Part shown: piece by piece, positions 1 to 8,565 of the stretch
How positions within the stretch are numbered: the stretch's first letter is position 1
How the letters are laid out: the number at the start of each line of letters is the position of its first letter
Source: Pontibacter sp. FD36
Lineage (GTDB): Bacteria; Bacteroidota; Bacteroidia; Cytophagales; Hymenobacteraceae
Length of the DNA: 64,000 nt
Direction: 5' to 3'
NCBI RefSeq assembly: GCF_015686655.1
Contig: NZ_JADPMP010000001.1
Location: 434,001 to 498,000, forward strand
Notes under the pieces: model-generated
What the model was told of the DNA's origin: nothing
Seen by the model: the letters and a program-made list of their open reading frames with translations, nothing else
Databases searched by the model: none
Made by a program: the position numbers and the translations under genes

Positions 1-698
1 TGGAAACGGTGTTTCAGGAAGTGGCCGACCTGTTCCCGTATGAATACTTCCACCTGGGCGGCGACGAGACCAGTAAAAAATGGTGGAAAGAAGACCCCGT
101 GTCGCAGCAATTCATCAAAGACCACAATCTGAAAGACGAGAAAGGTCTGCAGACTTATTTTGTGGAGCAAGTGGCGAGTTACCTGGCAGCTAAAGGCAAA
201 AAAGTGATTGGCTGGCACGAGATTCTGGAGGGCGACCTGAGTACCTCTACCCTGATCATGAACTGGGGAGGGGAAAAAGAGGGGATAGCCGCCGCAACCC
301 GTGGGCACCAGGTGATCATGGCGCCAGGCAAGCCGCTGTACTTCGACCACTACCAGTCCAAAGACCCGAATGATAGCCTGGCCATACACGGCTACAACCC
401 GCTAGATGCCGTGTATAATTTTGAACCTATACCTGCGGCATTGCGCGAACGCAAACTGGACCACTATATCGTCGGGGCGCAGGCCAATTTATGGACGGAA
501 TACATCGGCAGCGAAGCCAAAGTAGAGTACATGGTTTTCCCGCGCATGACCGCCCTGAGCGAAGTGCTGTGGTCGCCTGCCGAAAAGAAGGATTTCACAG
601 ACTTCAAACGTCGTCTCAACTCGGCTATTATTCCGCGCTATACCTTCTGGAAGGCTAAATACTTCCCCAACTTCGAGCAGTGGACGTCTGAGAAGTAG
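1..698 (+). CDS. beta-N-acetylhexosaminidase, GH20 family (C-terminal part, 5' end outside window)
   Basis: The C-terminal portion of a family 20 glycoside hydrolase, which removes terminal N-acetylglucosamine or N-acetylgalactosamine from glycans by substrate-assisted catalysis. The reading frame is open at the window start (codons begin at position 3), so the signal peptide and N-terminal domain lie outside. The segment YFHLGGDE near the start carries the adjacent Asp-Glu catalytic pair typical of GH20. Downstream, the tryptophans in GWHEIL, MNWGG and NLWTEY match those lining the sugar pocket. Family assignment is firm; substrate is not determinable. A hairpin terminator follows the stop. 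Confidence 0.93.
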   Translation, partial: ETVFQEVADLFPYEYFHLGGDETSKKWWKEDPVSQQFIKDHNLKDEKGLQTYFVEQVASYLAAKGKKVIGWHEILEGDLSTSTLIMNWGGEKEGIAAATRGHQVIMAPGKPLYFDHYQSKDPNDSLAIHGYNPLDAVYNFEPIPAALRERKLDHYIVGAQANLWTEYIGSEAKVEYMVFPRMTALSEVLWSPAEKKDFTDFKRRLNSAIIPRYTFWKAKYFPNFEQWTSEK

Positions 699-721
699 AA
701 GCCCATTTCATTTAAACCACG

Positions 722-766
722 CCCCGATCTCTATCAGCAAAATGGTAAAGATCGGGGTTTGTTTTA
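722..766 (+). terminator. Rho-independent terminator after the GH20 gene
   Basis: A 9-bp stem (CCCCGATCT at 722-730 pairing with 749-757) is followed by a T-rich run, TTTGTTTTAG. It lies directly after the hexosaminidase stop codon. Confidence 0.75.
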
Positions 767-823
767 GTCATAACACAGGCTAACTTGCAGAGTCTAAGTA
801 AAGTAAACCCACCCTGCATTAGT

Positions 824-1639
824 ATGAAACAACTTATTCTCTGCTGCCTATGCGCCATGATACTCTTCAGTTGCAGCGAAGGCAAGGATACGCCAGCCCC
901 TGCAGTGCTGATCGATTCGTATGCGGCCAAATATATGGTGCATCCGAAGCGTGGAGCTTTCTACACGCATTTGGGTACCTACACCCTTGAATATAAAAAT
1001 GGGAAGGTAAACAAGAGGACCGGTGTTCCCGAGTGTATGGTGAATGGCTCATGTCAGGAACAACCAGCTGTTATTGACGAGGTGAGCTACAGAGACAATA
1101 TCATAAGAATCGCCAATAAAAGCAGCATGGAGGACTGGGGCATTTTACGGGAAGAGTGGTTGTATGGCCTGAAAAATCACGATCAGCCAGCTTACCTTAT
1201 CTACAAAGCTGAAAACCGCAGGATGTATGATTCTTTATCTTATATCTACCATACAAATGGAAAGTTGAATAAGATAGAAGGCTTCTCCATTTATAGAGAC
1301 GAGGTCGAATTAGTGGTGAATAGAGACATTGCCAAAGACTTCTTTTTTGATGCTTCGGGCAATCTGGAGAGAGTGGAGACGCGCCGTATTCTGGATGATG
1401 ACGGTTTTGTACTGCACGTAGTTGTCGAAAAATTTGAGAATTATGACAACGCCGTTAATCCATTTAAGGGAATGTTTATGTTCGAAGACACCTACTACAG
1501 GTCCTTGTCTCAAAACAACTTTAGAAGGTATAGAAAAGAGGAGATAGAAGTGCGGAGCGGAGCAGTGATCAGCAGTCATGGCAAAGACTGGATGCTGGAA
1601 TATGATGCGGCAGGCCGTCCAGTGTTTGATAAACCTTAG
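824..1639 (+). CDS. hypothetical lipoprotein, 271 aa
   Basis: The start is placed at the ATG at 824 rather than the upstream in-frame TTG at 785, because the protein then begins with a clean lipoprotein signal: MKQLILCC, a hydrophobic stretch and a lipobox ending in LFSC. After the acylated Cys comes a short charged linker (SEGKDTPAP). The rest is a soluble domain rich in Tyr, Asp and Arg that repeatedly alternates strand-like segments (FYTHLGTYTLEYKNGKV, LSYIYHTNGKLNKIEGF), resembling YD/RHS-like or DUF4595-type outer-membrane lipoproteins. No specific family is recognised. It is monocistronic by position and is slightly more AT-rich than its neighbours. Confidence 0.75.
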   Translation: MKQLILCCLCAMILFSCSEGKDTPAPAVLIDSYAAKYMVHPKRGAFYTHLGTYTLEYKNGKVNKRTGVPECMVNGSCQEQPAVIDEVSYRDNIIRIANKSSMEDWGILREEWLYGLKNHDQPAYLIYKAENRRMYDSLSYIYHTNGKLNKIEGFSIYRDEVELVVNRDIAKDFFFDASGNLERVETRRILDDDGFVLHVVVEKFENYDNAVNPFKGMFMFEDTYYRSLSQNNFRRYRKEEIEVRSGAVISSHGKDWMLEYDAAGRPVFDKP

Positions 1640-1691
1640 GCCTGGGGGTAGATTTGCTCCCCGAAAAGTCTCAAAATAAACACACAACACA

Positions 1692-1699
1692 TATCTTTG
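1692..1699 (+). promoter_or_regulatory. probable -7 box for pyrD
   Basis: TATCTTTG matches the Bacteroidota -7 element TAnnTTTG and lies 31 bases before the pyrD GTG start. No convincing -33 TTTG is present at the usual distance, so this is a half-site call. Confidence 0.45.
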
Positions 1700-1730
1700 C
1701 GGGCAGCAAACCAAACTCAAACCCGCTGCC

Positions 1731-2762
1731 GTGTATAAGAGCCTCCTTCGTCCGCTACTTTTCAAATTAGACCCAGAGAAAGTTCACTATCTCACTACCG
1801 ACGCATTAAGAACTGCTTTTAGCTTGCCGTTCACCAAGAGTGTCAGCCGCAGCATGTTCCGGGTCGAGGACAAGCGACTGGAGCGGGAACTCTTCGGCTT
1901 AAAATTCCCTAATCCGGTTGGTTTGGCAGCAGGCTTCGATAAGGATGCCAAATTGGTAGACGAGCTGGCTGAGTTGGGTTTCGGCTTCATCGAGATCGGT
2001 ACACTCACCCCGAAACCACAGGAGGGCAATCCGAAGCCGCGCCTTTTCCGTCTGCCGGAAGATCAGGCCATCATCAACCGAATGGGCTTTAACAACGAAG
2101 GCGTGGAAGCAGCCGTGGAGCGTTTGCGGAAGCGTAAAAGCAACATCATCGTAGGCGGCAACATCGGTAAAAACAAAGTGACTCCTAACGAGGAGGCGCT
2201 CAACGACTATCTCTACTGTTTTAAGGCACTCTATGATGTGGTGGATTACTTTGTCGTGAATGTAAGCTCACCCAACACCCCCGACCTGCGTGCCCTGCAG
2301 GAAAAAGAGCCGCTGCAGCAATTGCTCATGGCCTTGCAGGAGCTGAACAATTCCATGCCGAAAGCCAAGCCTTTGCTTTTGAAGATCGCCCCGGATTTGA
2401 ACGAAGCTCAGTTAAATGATATAATCGAGATTGCAATAGCAGCCAAGCTAAGTGGTATTATTGCTACGAACACAACTATCAGCCGCGATGGGCTACACAC
2501 TTCTTCTGCCCAGGTTTCAGAAATCGGAGCCGGTGGATTGAGTGGCAAACCACTAACCAAACATGCTACCGAGATTATCCGTTACCTACGCCAGCACCTG
2601 CCGGAGCACATCAAGATTATTGGCGTGGGCGGTATTATGACGGCGGAGGATGCGCAGGAAAAACTGGATGCCGGTGCTGATTTGGTGCAGTTATATACTG
2701 GGTTTATCTATGAAGGTCCAGCGCTGGTTGCGGGGATTAATAAGAGGTTGTTGGATAATTAA
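1731..2762 (+). CDS. pyrD: dihydroorotate dehydrogenase (quinone), class 2
   Basis: Oxidises dihydroorotate to orotate in pyrimidine synthesis, passing electrons through FMN to membrane quinone. The N-terminal extension ([26 protein letters not shown]) is the membrane-associating helix that defines class 2. [31 protein letters not shown] (active-site Ser/Asn region), [17 protein letters not shown] and the FMN phosphate-binding IIGVGGI segment are all present. The 343-aa length is normal. The start is GTG at 1731, chosen because the class 2 helix begins there. The other pyrimidine gene of the window, pyrF, is 5 kb away and separately transcribed. Confidence 0.96.
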   Translation: MYKSLLRPLLFKLDPEKVHYLTTDALRTAFSLPFTKSVSRSMFRVEDKRLERELFGLKFPNPVGLAAGFDKDAKLVDELAELGFGFIEIGTLTPKPQEGNPKPRLFRLPEDQAIINRMGFNNEGVEAAVERLRKRKSNIIVGGNIGKNKVTPNEEALNDYLYCFKALYDVVDYFVVNVSSPNTPDLRALQEKEPLQQLLMALQELNNSMPKAKPLLLKIAPDLNEAQLNDIIEIAIAAKLSGIIATNTTISRDGLHTSSAQVSEIGAGGLSGKPLTKHATEIIRYLRQHLPEHIKIIGVGGIMTAEDAQEKLDAGADLVQLYTGFIYEGPALVAGINKRLLDN

Positions 2763-2835
2763 GGGTTGGTTATAGCGCATTCGGTTGATTTGTAACTGGC
2801 GTAGTGACGGCTGTTCTTTTAGCAACTTGCCTTAT

Positions 2836-3014
2836 TTCATAGCTTCGCCTGTGCGGCGGGCACCGTATGCCCTGGCCGGGCGGGCCCTACTTTTTGTCTT
2901 GACACAAAAAGTAGGCAAAAAAGTCAAGACTATCCAAACTCGCTGAACGCTCAAACAGTGGATAGTCATTTGGGCGCACTTGGCACCTGAGTCTGTTTCA
3001 TAGCTTGCGTGCAA
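2836..3014. repeat. intergenic element with stem-loops, bounded by a short direct repeat
   Basis: A GC-rich block bounded by the words TTTCATAGCTTcGC (near 2836) and TTTCATAGCTTGCG (near 2997). Inside it, CTACTTTTTGT at 2887-2897 pairs with ACAAAAAGTAG at 2904-2914, and GTCTTGAC (2896-2903) recurs inverted as GTCAAGAC (2923-2930). The words GTGGATAGTC/GACTATCC also pair. No convincing reading frame runs through it. I infer a dispersed, non-coding repeat of the kind common in Bacteroidota intergenic DNA. Confidence 0.5.
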
Positions 3015-3135
3015 GTTAGTCTTGCTATACCTGCCAGTGGTGTGCAGTTACAGAATCTACAAGGCCTATACTTGCCAAATGTTAAAGGCCGTAATTCCCC
3101 TCTTGAGAGCAAGGCCATTTCATTCTGCTTTTTTT

Positions 3136-3228
3136 GTCATCCCGTAAGGATCTTGGTAAAGAGGTTCTCTACCCCCGCAAGCAGCATCGGCTTATCACCC
3201 ACACGACCAAGTTTCTTAACAGAATGAC
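3136..3228. repeat. imperfect long inverted repeat (REP/MITE-like), about 93 bp
   Basis: The left arm starts GTCATcCcGTaAgGA and ends CTTGG (3136-3156). The right arm (3207-3228) reads, on the other strand, GTCATtCtGTtAaGA and ends CTTGG. The two 21-22 base arms agree at most positions and enclose about 50 bases. The structure can fold into one long hairpin. It is flanked by gene-free DNA and contains no plausible ORF. Confidence 0.55.
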
Positions 3229-3329
3229 AGTGATTTTTGAACAAGTTTTGTAGAATGAAATGTACCTAATCTTTAAATAGGCAAGGGTATGTTAACCATT
3301 TTCGGAATTCATTGCCTTAAACAAAGAAT

Positions 3330-3500
3330 GAGCTAAGAGTGGTTTGACCCTGTCCCCTGTGAGGGGCGCTGGGGATGACAACTTTTGACAATCTTAATCT
3401 GGGGGTAGCGGCCTTCTATGAAGAGAGCGGCAGGAGGATAATCGTGTACAGGAATCCTGCAAATCCGTGGGGATGGGGCCCTATGTATAGATTCAGACAA
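3330..3500. repeat. gene-free stretch with a copy of a dispersed repeat
   Basis: The segment 3453-3482 (AATCCTGCAAATCCGTGGGG followed by ATGGGGCCCT) and the word ATTCAGACAA at 3491-3500 recur in diverged form at 41191-41251. Upstream, GACCCTGTCCCC and GGGGATGAC are further GC-rich repeat-like words. A 66-codon ORF crosses it but is not considered a gene. The remainder of 2763-3680 is otherwise unremarkable. Confidence 0.5.
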
Positions 3501-3650
3501 ACACCCATGCACAATTCGGACAGGATTACTTGGCCTTATACAATCTTCCAAATTTTCTTACTTTTTAACTCCTAATCTCCCCAACTTAACTTTTTAGCAC
3601 ATTTCCTGAAAAGCCTTCGGATTTGCTGAGCGGCGTGTGCCGAAAAAATG

Positions 3651-3658
3651 TAAATTTG
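3651..3658 (+). promoter_or_regulatory. probable -7 box for ftsK
   Basis: TAAATTTG matches TAnnTTTG and sits 22 bases before the ftsK ATG. A TTTG at 3622-3625 lies 25 bases upstream, slightly farther than the usual 19-22, so the -33 assignment is weak. Confidence 0.45.
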
Positions 3659-3680
3659 AAATCTTAATTAGTCGAAGGGT

Positions 3681-6302
3681 ATGGCAAAGAACACTTACAG
3701 AAACGATGCGGTGAGCACGGGAAGGGCGAGGAATGAGGTGCGTGGACGTAATGAACCACGCGGCAGTGCCTCTACCAGTGAAAAGCCTAAGCAGAAGAAA
3801 GCTAAAAAACCATTTTTTAAGATGCCGTCTTTCAGGTTAAACCTGAAAGCGCCTGCTTTTTTGTCGGACCGCCGCTTTAAGCTGTTCATTGGCTTCTCTT
3901 TACTGCTGATCTCCTTTTTCATGACCATCGCCTTTGTGTCTTACATGTTCACAGGGGCCGCTGACCAGAGTGTGGTGGAGTCTGTACAAGGTACGGGGCT
4001 GAAAGAGTCAGGGCAGGAAGCGGAGAACTGGCTGGGCCTGTTTGGCGCCTGGGTGTCGCACTACTTTATTTATGAACTACTGGGCCTTGGCGCCTTTTTC
4101 CTGATACCGATCTCTTTCTTCGCTGGTAGCCGCATTGTGTTCCGCTGGAAAACTGTTTCTATGTCGTATGTGCTCGGGCTGTGTACATTCAGTATGCTAT
4201 GGCTGAGCCTGACCTTGGGGTATATCGTGCTCACAACGGGTACGGTAAGTGAATACGGCTTCATGGGCGGAGGTATAGGTATAGAAACGGCCATTTGGCT
4301 GAGCAGCCTGATCGGCTGGGGTAGTGGTTTGCTGCTCGGCTTCCTGCTACTAATCTTCCTGGTCTTCTTCTTTAACATCACGAGCATCAACTGGAGCAAA
4401 CCAGCTACTGAGGACGAAGAGGGTGAAGTGGCGATTGACAGAGGAAGTGCTTCGTCGCTGCGTGATGTGGTGCATGGCTCTGCCCGCAACATCAACCATA
4501 ATGCCGACCCTACTGCTTCACTGGATGCCGAGGAAGAAGAGGAGATAGAATTCGATGAAGAGGAGGAAGAGGCGATCAATCGCGCCTTGGAGATGGAACT
4601 AAGTTCGCTCAAGCCAGAGCCGCCAAAACCTGCTGCACCTGCACCAACGCCTACGCTAGAACTTGATATTGAAACCGAGTTGGAAGAAGAACTCGCTTAC
4701 GACGAGTTTGACACAGCTGAGGGTGAAGAGGAAGAGCTTCTGGATTTGCAGATAGAGAAGACGCCGGAAGAGGAAGCCGCTGATGTGCTGGCCACCGAAA
4801 ACTACGACCCGACGCTGGACCTCGCCCGCTACCAGTACCCGACTATCGACCTGCTCAATGATTACGGCACCACGAAAGTGTCGGTAACCAAAGAAGAACT
4901 CGAGGCCAACAAAGACAAGATCGTGGCCACACTCGGTCACTATAACATAGGTATAGCGAGCATCAAAGCGACCATCGGTCCGACTGTGACGCTCTATGAA
5001 ATTGTGCCGGATGCCGGGGTGCGTATCTCTAAGATCAAGAACCTGGAAGACGACATCGCCCTGAGCTTAGCGGCTCTGGGTATACGAATCATCGCCCCTA
5101 TACCTGGCAAAGGAACGATCGGTATAGAAGTACCGAATACCAAAAAGGAGATGGTGTCGATCAAGTCGATTCTGTCGACCGAGAAATTTATGAAGAGTGA
5201 GATGGACTTGCCGATCGCATTCGGTAAGACTATCACCAACGAAGTATTCATTACCGACCTCGCCAAAATGCCACACTTGCTGATGGCGGGTGCTACGGGT
5301 CAGGGTAAGTCGGTTGGTCTGAATGCCATCCTGACCTCGCTGCTTTACAAGCGTCATCCTTCGCAACTCAAGTTCGTGCTCGTTGACCCGAAAAAGGTGG
5401 AACTCTCCCTGTTCAACAAGATAGAGCGTCACTTCCTGGCCAAGTTGCCTGACACAGAGGAGGCGATCATCACCGATACCAAAAAGGTGGTGAACACGCT
5501 CAATTCCCTCTGTATGGAGATGGATATGCGCTACGACCTGCTCAAAGACGCCGGATGCCGTAACCTGAAAGAGTACAACAAGAAGTTTGTGGAGCGTAAG
5601 CTGAACCCGAAAAAAGGCCACAAGTTTATGCCCTACATCGTGCTGGTAATTGACGAGTTGGCTGACTTGATGATGACGGCCGGCAAAGAGGTGGAAACGC
5701 CGATTGCCCGTCTGGCGCAGCTAGCCCGTGCCATTGGTATACACTTGGTAGTAGCCACACAGCGACCATCCGTAAACGTAATTACTGGTATCATCAAGGC
5801 TAACTTCCCGGCACGAATTTCCTTTAAAGTAACCTCCAAGATTGACTCCCGCACCATCCTGGATGCCGGTGGCGCTGACCAGCTGATCGGTCAGGGTGAC
5901 ATGCTCTTCTCCATTGGTTCGGATATGATCCGTATTCAGTGCGCCTTTGTAGACACGCCGGAAGTGGATCGTATTTGCGACTTCATTGGCGAGCAGCAAG
6001 GGTATAACGATGCCTACCTGTTGCCGGAGTTTGTGGGTGACGAGAGTGGCTCCGAAAAAGCAGACTTCGACTCAAGCTCCAAGGACCCGATGTTCGAAGA
6101 AGCCGCCCGCATTATCGTGCAGCATCAGCAGGGTAGTACATCCTTATTGCAGCGTCGCCTCAAGCTGGGCTACAATCGTGCCGGCCGCCTAATCGATCAG
6201 TTAGAGGCCGCAGGTATAGTGGGTCCGTTTGAAGGAAGTAAGGCCCGCGAAGTTTTAATTCCAGACGAGTACAGTTTGGAACAGTTATTGAATACGCTGT
6301 AG
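3681..6302 (+). CDS. ftsK: FtsK/SpoIIIE-family DNA translocase
   Basis: Septum-anchored motor that pumps chromosome ends into daughter cells and activates dimer resolution. The 873-aa protein shows, in order: a basic N-terminal tail, four membrane helices (roughly residues 64-86, 125-145, 158-182 and 205-232), a long Glu-rich linker (about 250-390), then the alpha-beta motor with Walker A GATGQGKSVG near residue 537 and Walker B YIVLVIDELAD near 652. A C-terminal winged-helix gamma domain (about 800-873, SLLQRRLKLGYNRAGRLID) reads DNA polarity. The Ala/Pro/Glu linker is short compared with E. coli FtsK, as usual in Bacteroidota. lolA follows after 32 bases and may be cotranscribed. Confidence 0.97.
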   Translation: MAKNTYRNDAVSTGRARNEVRGRNEPRGSASTSEKPKQKKAKKPFFKMPSFRLNLKAPAFLSDRRFKLFIGFSLLLISFFMTIAFVSYMFTGAADQSVVESVQGTGLKESGQEAENWLGLFGAWVSHYFIYELLGLGAFFLIPISFFAGSRIVFRWKTVSMSYVLGLCTFSMLWLSLTLGYIVLTTGTVSEYGFMGGGIGIETAIWLSSLIGWGSGLLLGFLLLIFLVFFFNITSINWSKPATEDEEGEVAIDRGSASSLRDVVHGSARNINHNADPTASLDAEEEEEIEFDEEEEEAINRALEMELSSLKPEPPKPAAPAPTPTLELDIETELEEELAYDEFDTAEGEEEELLDLQIEKTPEEEAADVLATENYDPTLDLARYQYPTIDLLNDYGTTKVSVTKEELEANKDKIVATLGHYNIGIASIKATIGPTVTLYEIVPDAGVRISKIKNLEDDIALSLAALGIRIIAPIPGKGTIGIEVPNTKKEMVSIKSILSTEKFMKSEMDLPIAFGKTITNEVFITDLAKMPHLLMAGATGQGKSVGLNAILTSLLYKRHPSQLKFVLVDPKKVELSLFNKIERHFLAKLPDTEEAIITDTKKVVNTLNSLCMEMDMRYDLLKDAGCRNLKEYNKKFVERKLNPKKGHKFMPYIVLVIDELADLMMTAGKEVETPIARLAQLARAIGIHLVVATQRPSVNVITGIIKANFPARISFKVTSKIDSRTILDAGGADQLIGQGDMLFSIGSDMIRIQCAFVDTPEVDRICDFIGEQQGYNDAYLLPEFVGDESGSEKADFDSSSKDPMFEEAARIIVQHQQGSTSLLQRRLKLGYNRAGRLIDQLEAAGIVGPFEGSKAREVLIPDEYSLEQLLNTL

Positions 6303-6334
6303 GAAAGAATAAAACACGACACTCAAATAACATC

Positions 6335-6979
6335 ATGAAAAGAGTATTATCCCTTTTGCTGGCAGTATTTATGTTTGTGAACCTGGCGAATGCGCAGCAG
6401 GATCCGAAGGCAGGCAAGATACTGGACCAGATGAGCCAGAAGTACAGAAGTATGAAAGCTTTCAAAGCTACTTTTGCACAGACACTGGAGAACCCTTCTG
6501 CCAAAGTAAAAGAAACGATGGAAGGAGATATTTTGGTAAGCGGCCCGAAATACAGACTAGCCGTGAGCGGACAAGAGATTATCAGCGATGGTAAACTGAT
6601 GTGGACTTACCTGAAAGAGGTAAACGAAGTGACCATCACAGAAACTGACGCGGAAGCAGAGGCCATGGCACCAAGCAAGATCTTCGACATGTATAAGAAA
6701 GGCTACAAGTATGCCTATGCCGGTAGCGAAAAGCAGGGCGCTGACACGTTTGACGTGATCGAACTGGCACCGGAAGATCGCAGCAACCCAATCTTTAAAG
6801 TACGCTTATACATCAACCAGAAAGATAAGTCATTGAAGAGCTGGCAGATGTTCCGTAATAACGGCAACCGCTATACCTATACCATCAAGAACTTCCAGGC
6901 GAACCCTGAGTTAGCTTCTGATGCCTTTAGCTTTAACAAAGCTAAATACAAAGGCGTGCAGGTGGTAGACTTACGATAA
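6335..6979 (+). CDS. LolA-like outer-membrane lipoprotein carrier protein
   Basis: A periplasmic carrier that shuttles lipoproteins from the inner to the outer membrane. A signal peptide (MKRVLSLLLAVFMFVNLANA, cut before QQ) precedes a LolA-type half-barrel: DQMSQKYRSMKAFKATFAQT, MEGDILVSGPKYRLAV and DGKLMWTYLKEVNEV are the conserved strands. Length 214 aa fits the family. It lies 32 bases after ftsK, the same ftsK-lolA order found in many Gram-negative bacteria, supporting the assignment. A strong terminator follows. Confidence 0.88.
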   Translation: MKRVLSLLLAVFMFVNLANAQQDPKAGKILDQMSQKYRSMKAFKATFAQTLENPSAKVKETMEGDILVSGPKYRLAVSGQEIISDGKLMWTYLKEVNEVTITETDAEAEAMAPSKIFDMYKKGYKYAYAGSEKQGADTFDVIELAPEDRSNPIFKVRLYINQKDKSLKSWQMFRNNGNRYTYTIKNFQANPELASDAFSFNKAKYKGVQVVDLR

Positions 6980-7004
6980 CCCTACCAATTTATGATAAAA
7001 GAAA

Positions 7005-7036
7005 AGAGCTGCTCTGTTAGGGCAGCTCTTTTTTTG
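7005..7036. terminator. bidirectional terminator between lolA-like gene and lipoprotein
   Basis: The stem AGAGCTGC/GCAGCTCT (7005-7012 with 7022-7029) is followed by seven Ts on the plus strand and a CTTTTCTTTT run on the minus strand. It separates two convergent genes. Confidence 0.85.
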
Positions 7037-7044
7037 TAATTGAT

Positions 7045-7443
7045 TTAAGAGTCCCCGACGTCTATCGTTGCAACAATATATCCCACTTGAGGGGTGGAAC
7101 GGAACTTCAAGGTATAGATGCCTGCCTCGGTCGGGCGGAAGGTATATGGAGCCGTACGGATAGGCAGATCGTCGGTGCAGACGTTCCCTTTATACTTCGC
7201 TACTACTCTTATGACCGTTTCCTTGCCAGAAGAGCTGACATTAAAAGAGCCGAACTGGCCACAACCGCCGTTAACCTGAAAGTGAACATCCACAGTTACG
7301 GTTTCTCCAACTTTTGCAGTTGCAGGAGCATCTACCCGGACAATGGGAGCAGGGCGCTCCTGTGCCGGAGGCTCGGAGTCTTCTTTGGAGCATCCGGTGG
7401 TAATCAGGAGAATTAAGGCGAGGGTGCACAGGTGTCGTATCAT
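7045..7443 (-). CDS. hypothetical lipoprotein with Ig-like fold, 132 aa
   Basis: Signal sequence MIRHLCTLALILLITTGC ends in a lipobox (TTGC) followed by a charged, Pro-rich linker. The mature part begins IVRVDAPATAKVGETVTVDVHFQV and closes TEAGIYTLKFRS, the strand pattern of a single immunoglobulin-like beta-sandwich. Two further cysteines (GGCGQF and NVCTDD) could form a disulfide. No specific family is recognised. It is convergent with the lolA-like gene and shares its terminator. Confidence 0.72.
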   Translation of the reverse strand: MIRHLCTLALILLITTGCSKEDSEPPAQERPAPIVRVDAPATAKVGETVTVDVHFQVNGGCGQFGSFNVSSSGKETVIRVVAKYKGNVCTDDLPIRTAPYTFRPTEAGIYTLKFRSTPQVGYIVATIDVGDS

Positions 7444-7560
7444 AGTTTTTTGCTTTAAGGTGCTGCTTACTATCTCGATCCCTTTTATGCTGATAGGGTT
7501 GCAAGACCTGACATATCTGGCGTAACAGTATCAATTAGTGGCCTGTGCAGGTATAAAAAA

Positions 7561-7591
7561 TTTGTAGCTGCCCTTAAATAAACTAGCTTTG
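7561..7591 (+). promoter_or_regulatory. pyrF promoter, Bacteroidota type
   Basis: TTTG at 7561-7564, a 19-base spacer and TAGCTTTG at 7584-7591 match the primary sigma-factor consensus of this phylum (TTTG, 19-21 bases, TAnnTTTG). Predicted transcription start is about 7597, giving a leader of some 25 bases before pyrF. The leader contains two copies of the CTATACCT octamer (7592-7599 and 7612-7619). Confidence 0.7.
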
Positions 7592-7622
7592 CTATACCTG
7601 AACTTTAGCTCCTATACCTATC

Positions 7623-8453
7623 ATGACCAGAGAAAAGCTGTTTGAGCAGATCCTCCAGAAAAAATCATACCTGTGCATTGGCCTCGACACCGACCCGAAG
7701 CGCCTGCCTGAGCATCTGCTCGACCACGAAGACCCAGTGTTTGAGTTCAACCGCCAGATCGTGGAAGCCACCGCTGACCTGTGTGTAGCCTATAAGCCGA
7801 ATATTGCCTTTTATGAAGCGCAGGGGCCGAAGGGTTGGGTAAGTCTGGAGAAAACGCTGGAAGTGATACCGGAGGAGATCTTCACGATCGCTGATGCCAA
7901 ACGGGGTGATATTGGCAATACCTCGGAGCTATATGCCCGCGCCTTTTTTGAGACCATGAACTTCAATGCCGTGACGGTTGCGCCTTACATGGGCTCTGAC
8001 TCGGTGAAGCCGTTCCTGGTGCAGCCGGGCCGTTGGGTGATTTTATTGGCGCTAACGTCTAACCCGGGCAGTAAGGATTTTCAGATGCTCAAACTGTCAG
8101 ATGGTAATGAAGAGTATCTCTTTGAGCAGGTATTGCGCGAGAGTGCCAACTGGGCCAGCGTAGGGCAGATGATGTATGTCGTGGGCGCTACACAGGGTGA
8201 GCATATTGAGCGAGTTCGAGCTATCGTACCGAACCACTTCCTGCTGGTGCCGGGTGTGGGCGCGCAAGGCGGTAGCCTCGAAGAAATTTCCCGTCTCGGC
8301 ATGAACCAGCAGTGCGGCTTGTTAGTCAACTCTTCCCGCGCTATTATCTACGCCTCCTCCGGCCGCGACTTTGCTAACCGTGCTAGAGAAGCTGCCCTGG
8401 AAGTGCAGAAGGAGATGGAGCAATACCTAGAGCAGTATGTAACGCATTTGTAG
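7623..8453 (+). CDS. pyrF: orotidine-5'-phosphate decarboxylase (long form)
   Basis: Last step of UMP synthesis: decarboxylates OMP without a cofactor. Visible landmarks are [12 protein letters not shown] at the N-terminus, the catalytic cluster [12 protein letters not shown] (about residues 90-101) and the phosphate-binding VPGVGAQGG near residue 215. At 276 aa it belongs to the longer PyrF subgroup (type 2) usual in Bacteroidota and mycobacteria rather than the 230-aa E. coli form. It has its own promoter and a downstream hairpin. Confidence 0.95.
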   Translation: MTREKLFEQILQKKSYLCIGLDTDPKRLPEHLLDHEDPVFEFNRQIVEATADLCVAYKPNIAFYEAQGPKGWVSLEKTLEVIPEEIFTIADAKRGDIGNTSELYARAFFETMNFNAVTVAPYMGSDSVKPFLVQPGRWVILLALTSNPGSKDFQMLKLSDGNEEYLFEQVLRESANWASVGQMMYVVGATQGEHIERVRAIVPNHFLLVPGVGAQGGSLEEISRLGMNQQCGLLVNSSRAIIYASSGRDFANRAREAALEVQKEMEQYLEQYVTHL

Positions 8454-8486
8454 AAATATAGAATTAAGTTCTTTTGAAATAACATG

Positions 8487-8523
8487 AACGCCATACCTAA
8501 GCTAAGCATCCAGGTATGGCGTT
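8487..8523 (+). terminator. terminator after pyrF
   Basis: A perfect 12-bp stem (AACGCCATACCT at 8487-8498 with AGGTATGGCGTT at 8512-8523) followed by a T-rich tail. The stem contains the word AGGTAT, related to the abundant octamer. Confidence 0.75.
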
Positions 8524-8565
8524 TATGTTTTATATTGTGGTAGGTATAGACAAAAAGGCAATAGC

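Noticed and set aside
3375-3575. A 66-codon open frame in the 2763-3680 gap
   Set aside because: It runs through a dispersed repeat, has no recognisable domain, and lies in a region with no other coding signal.
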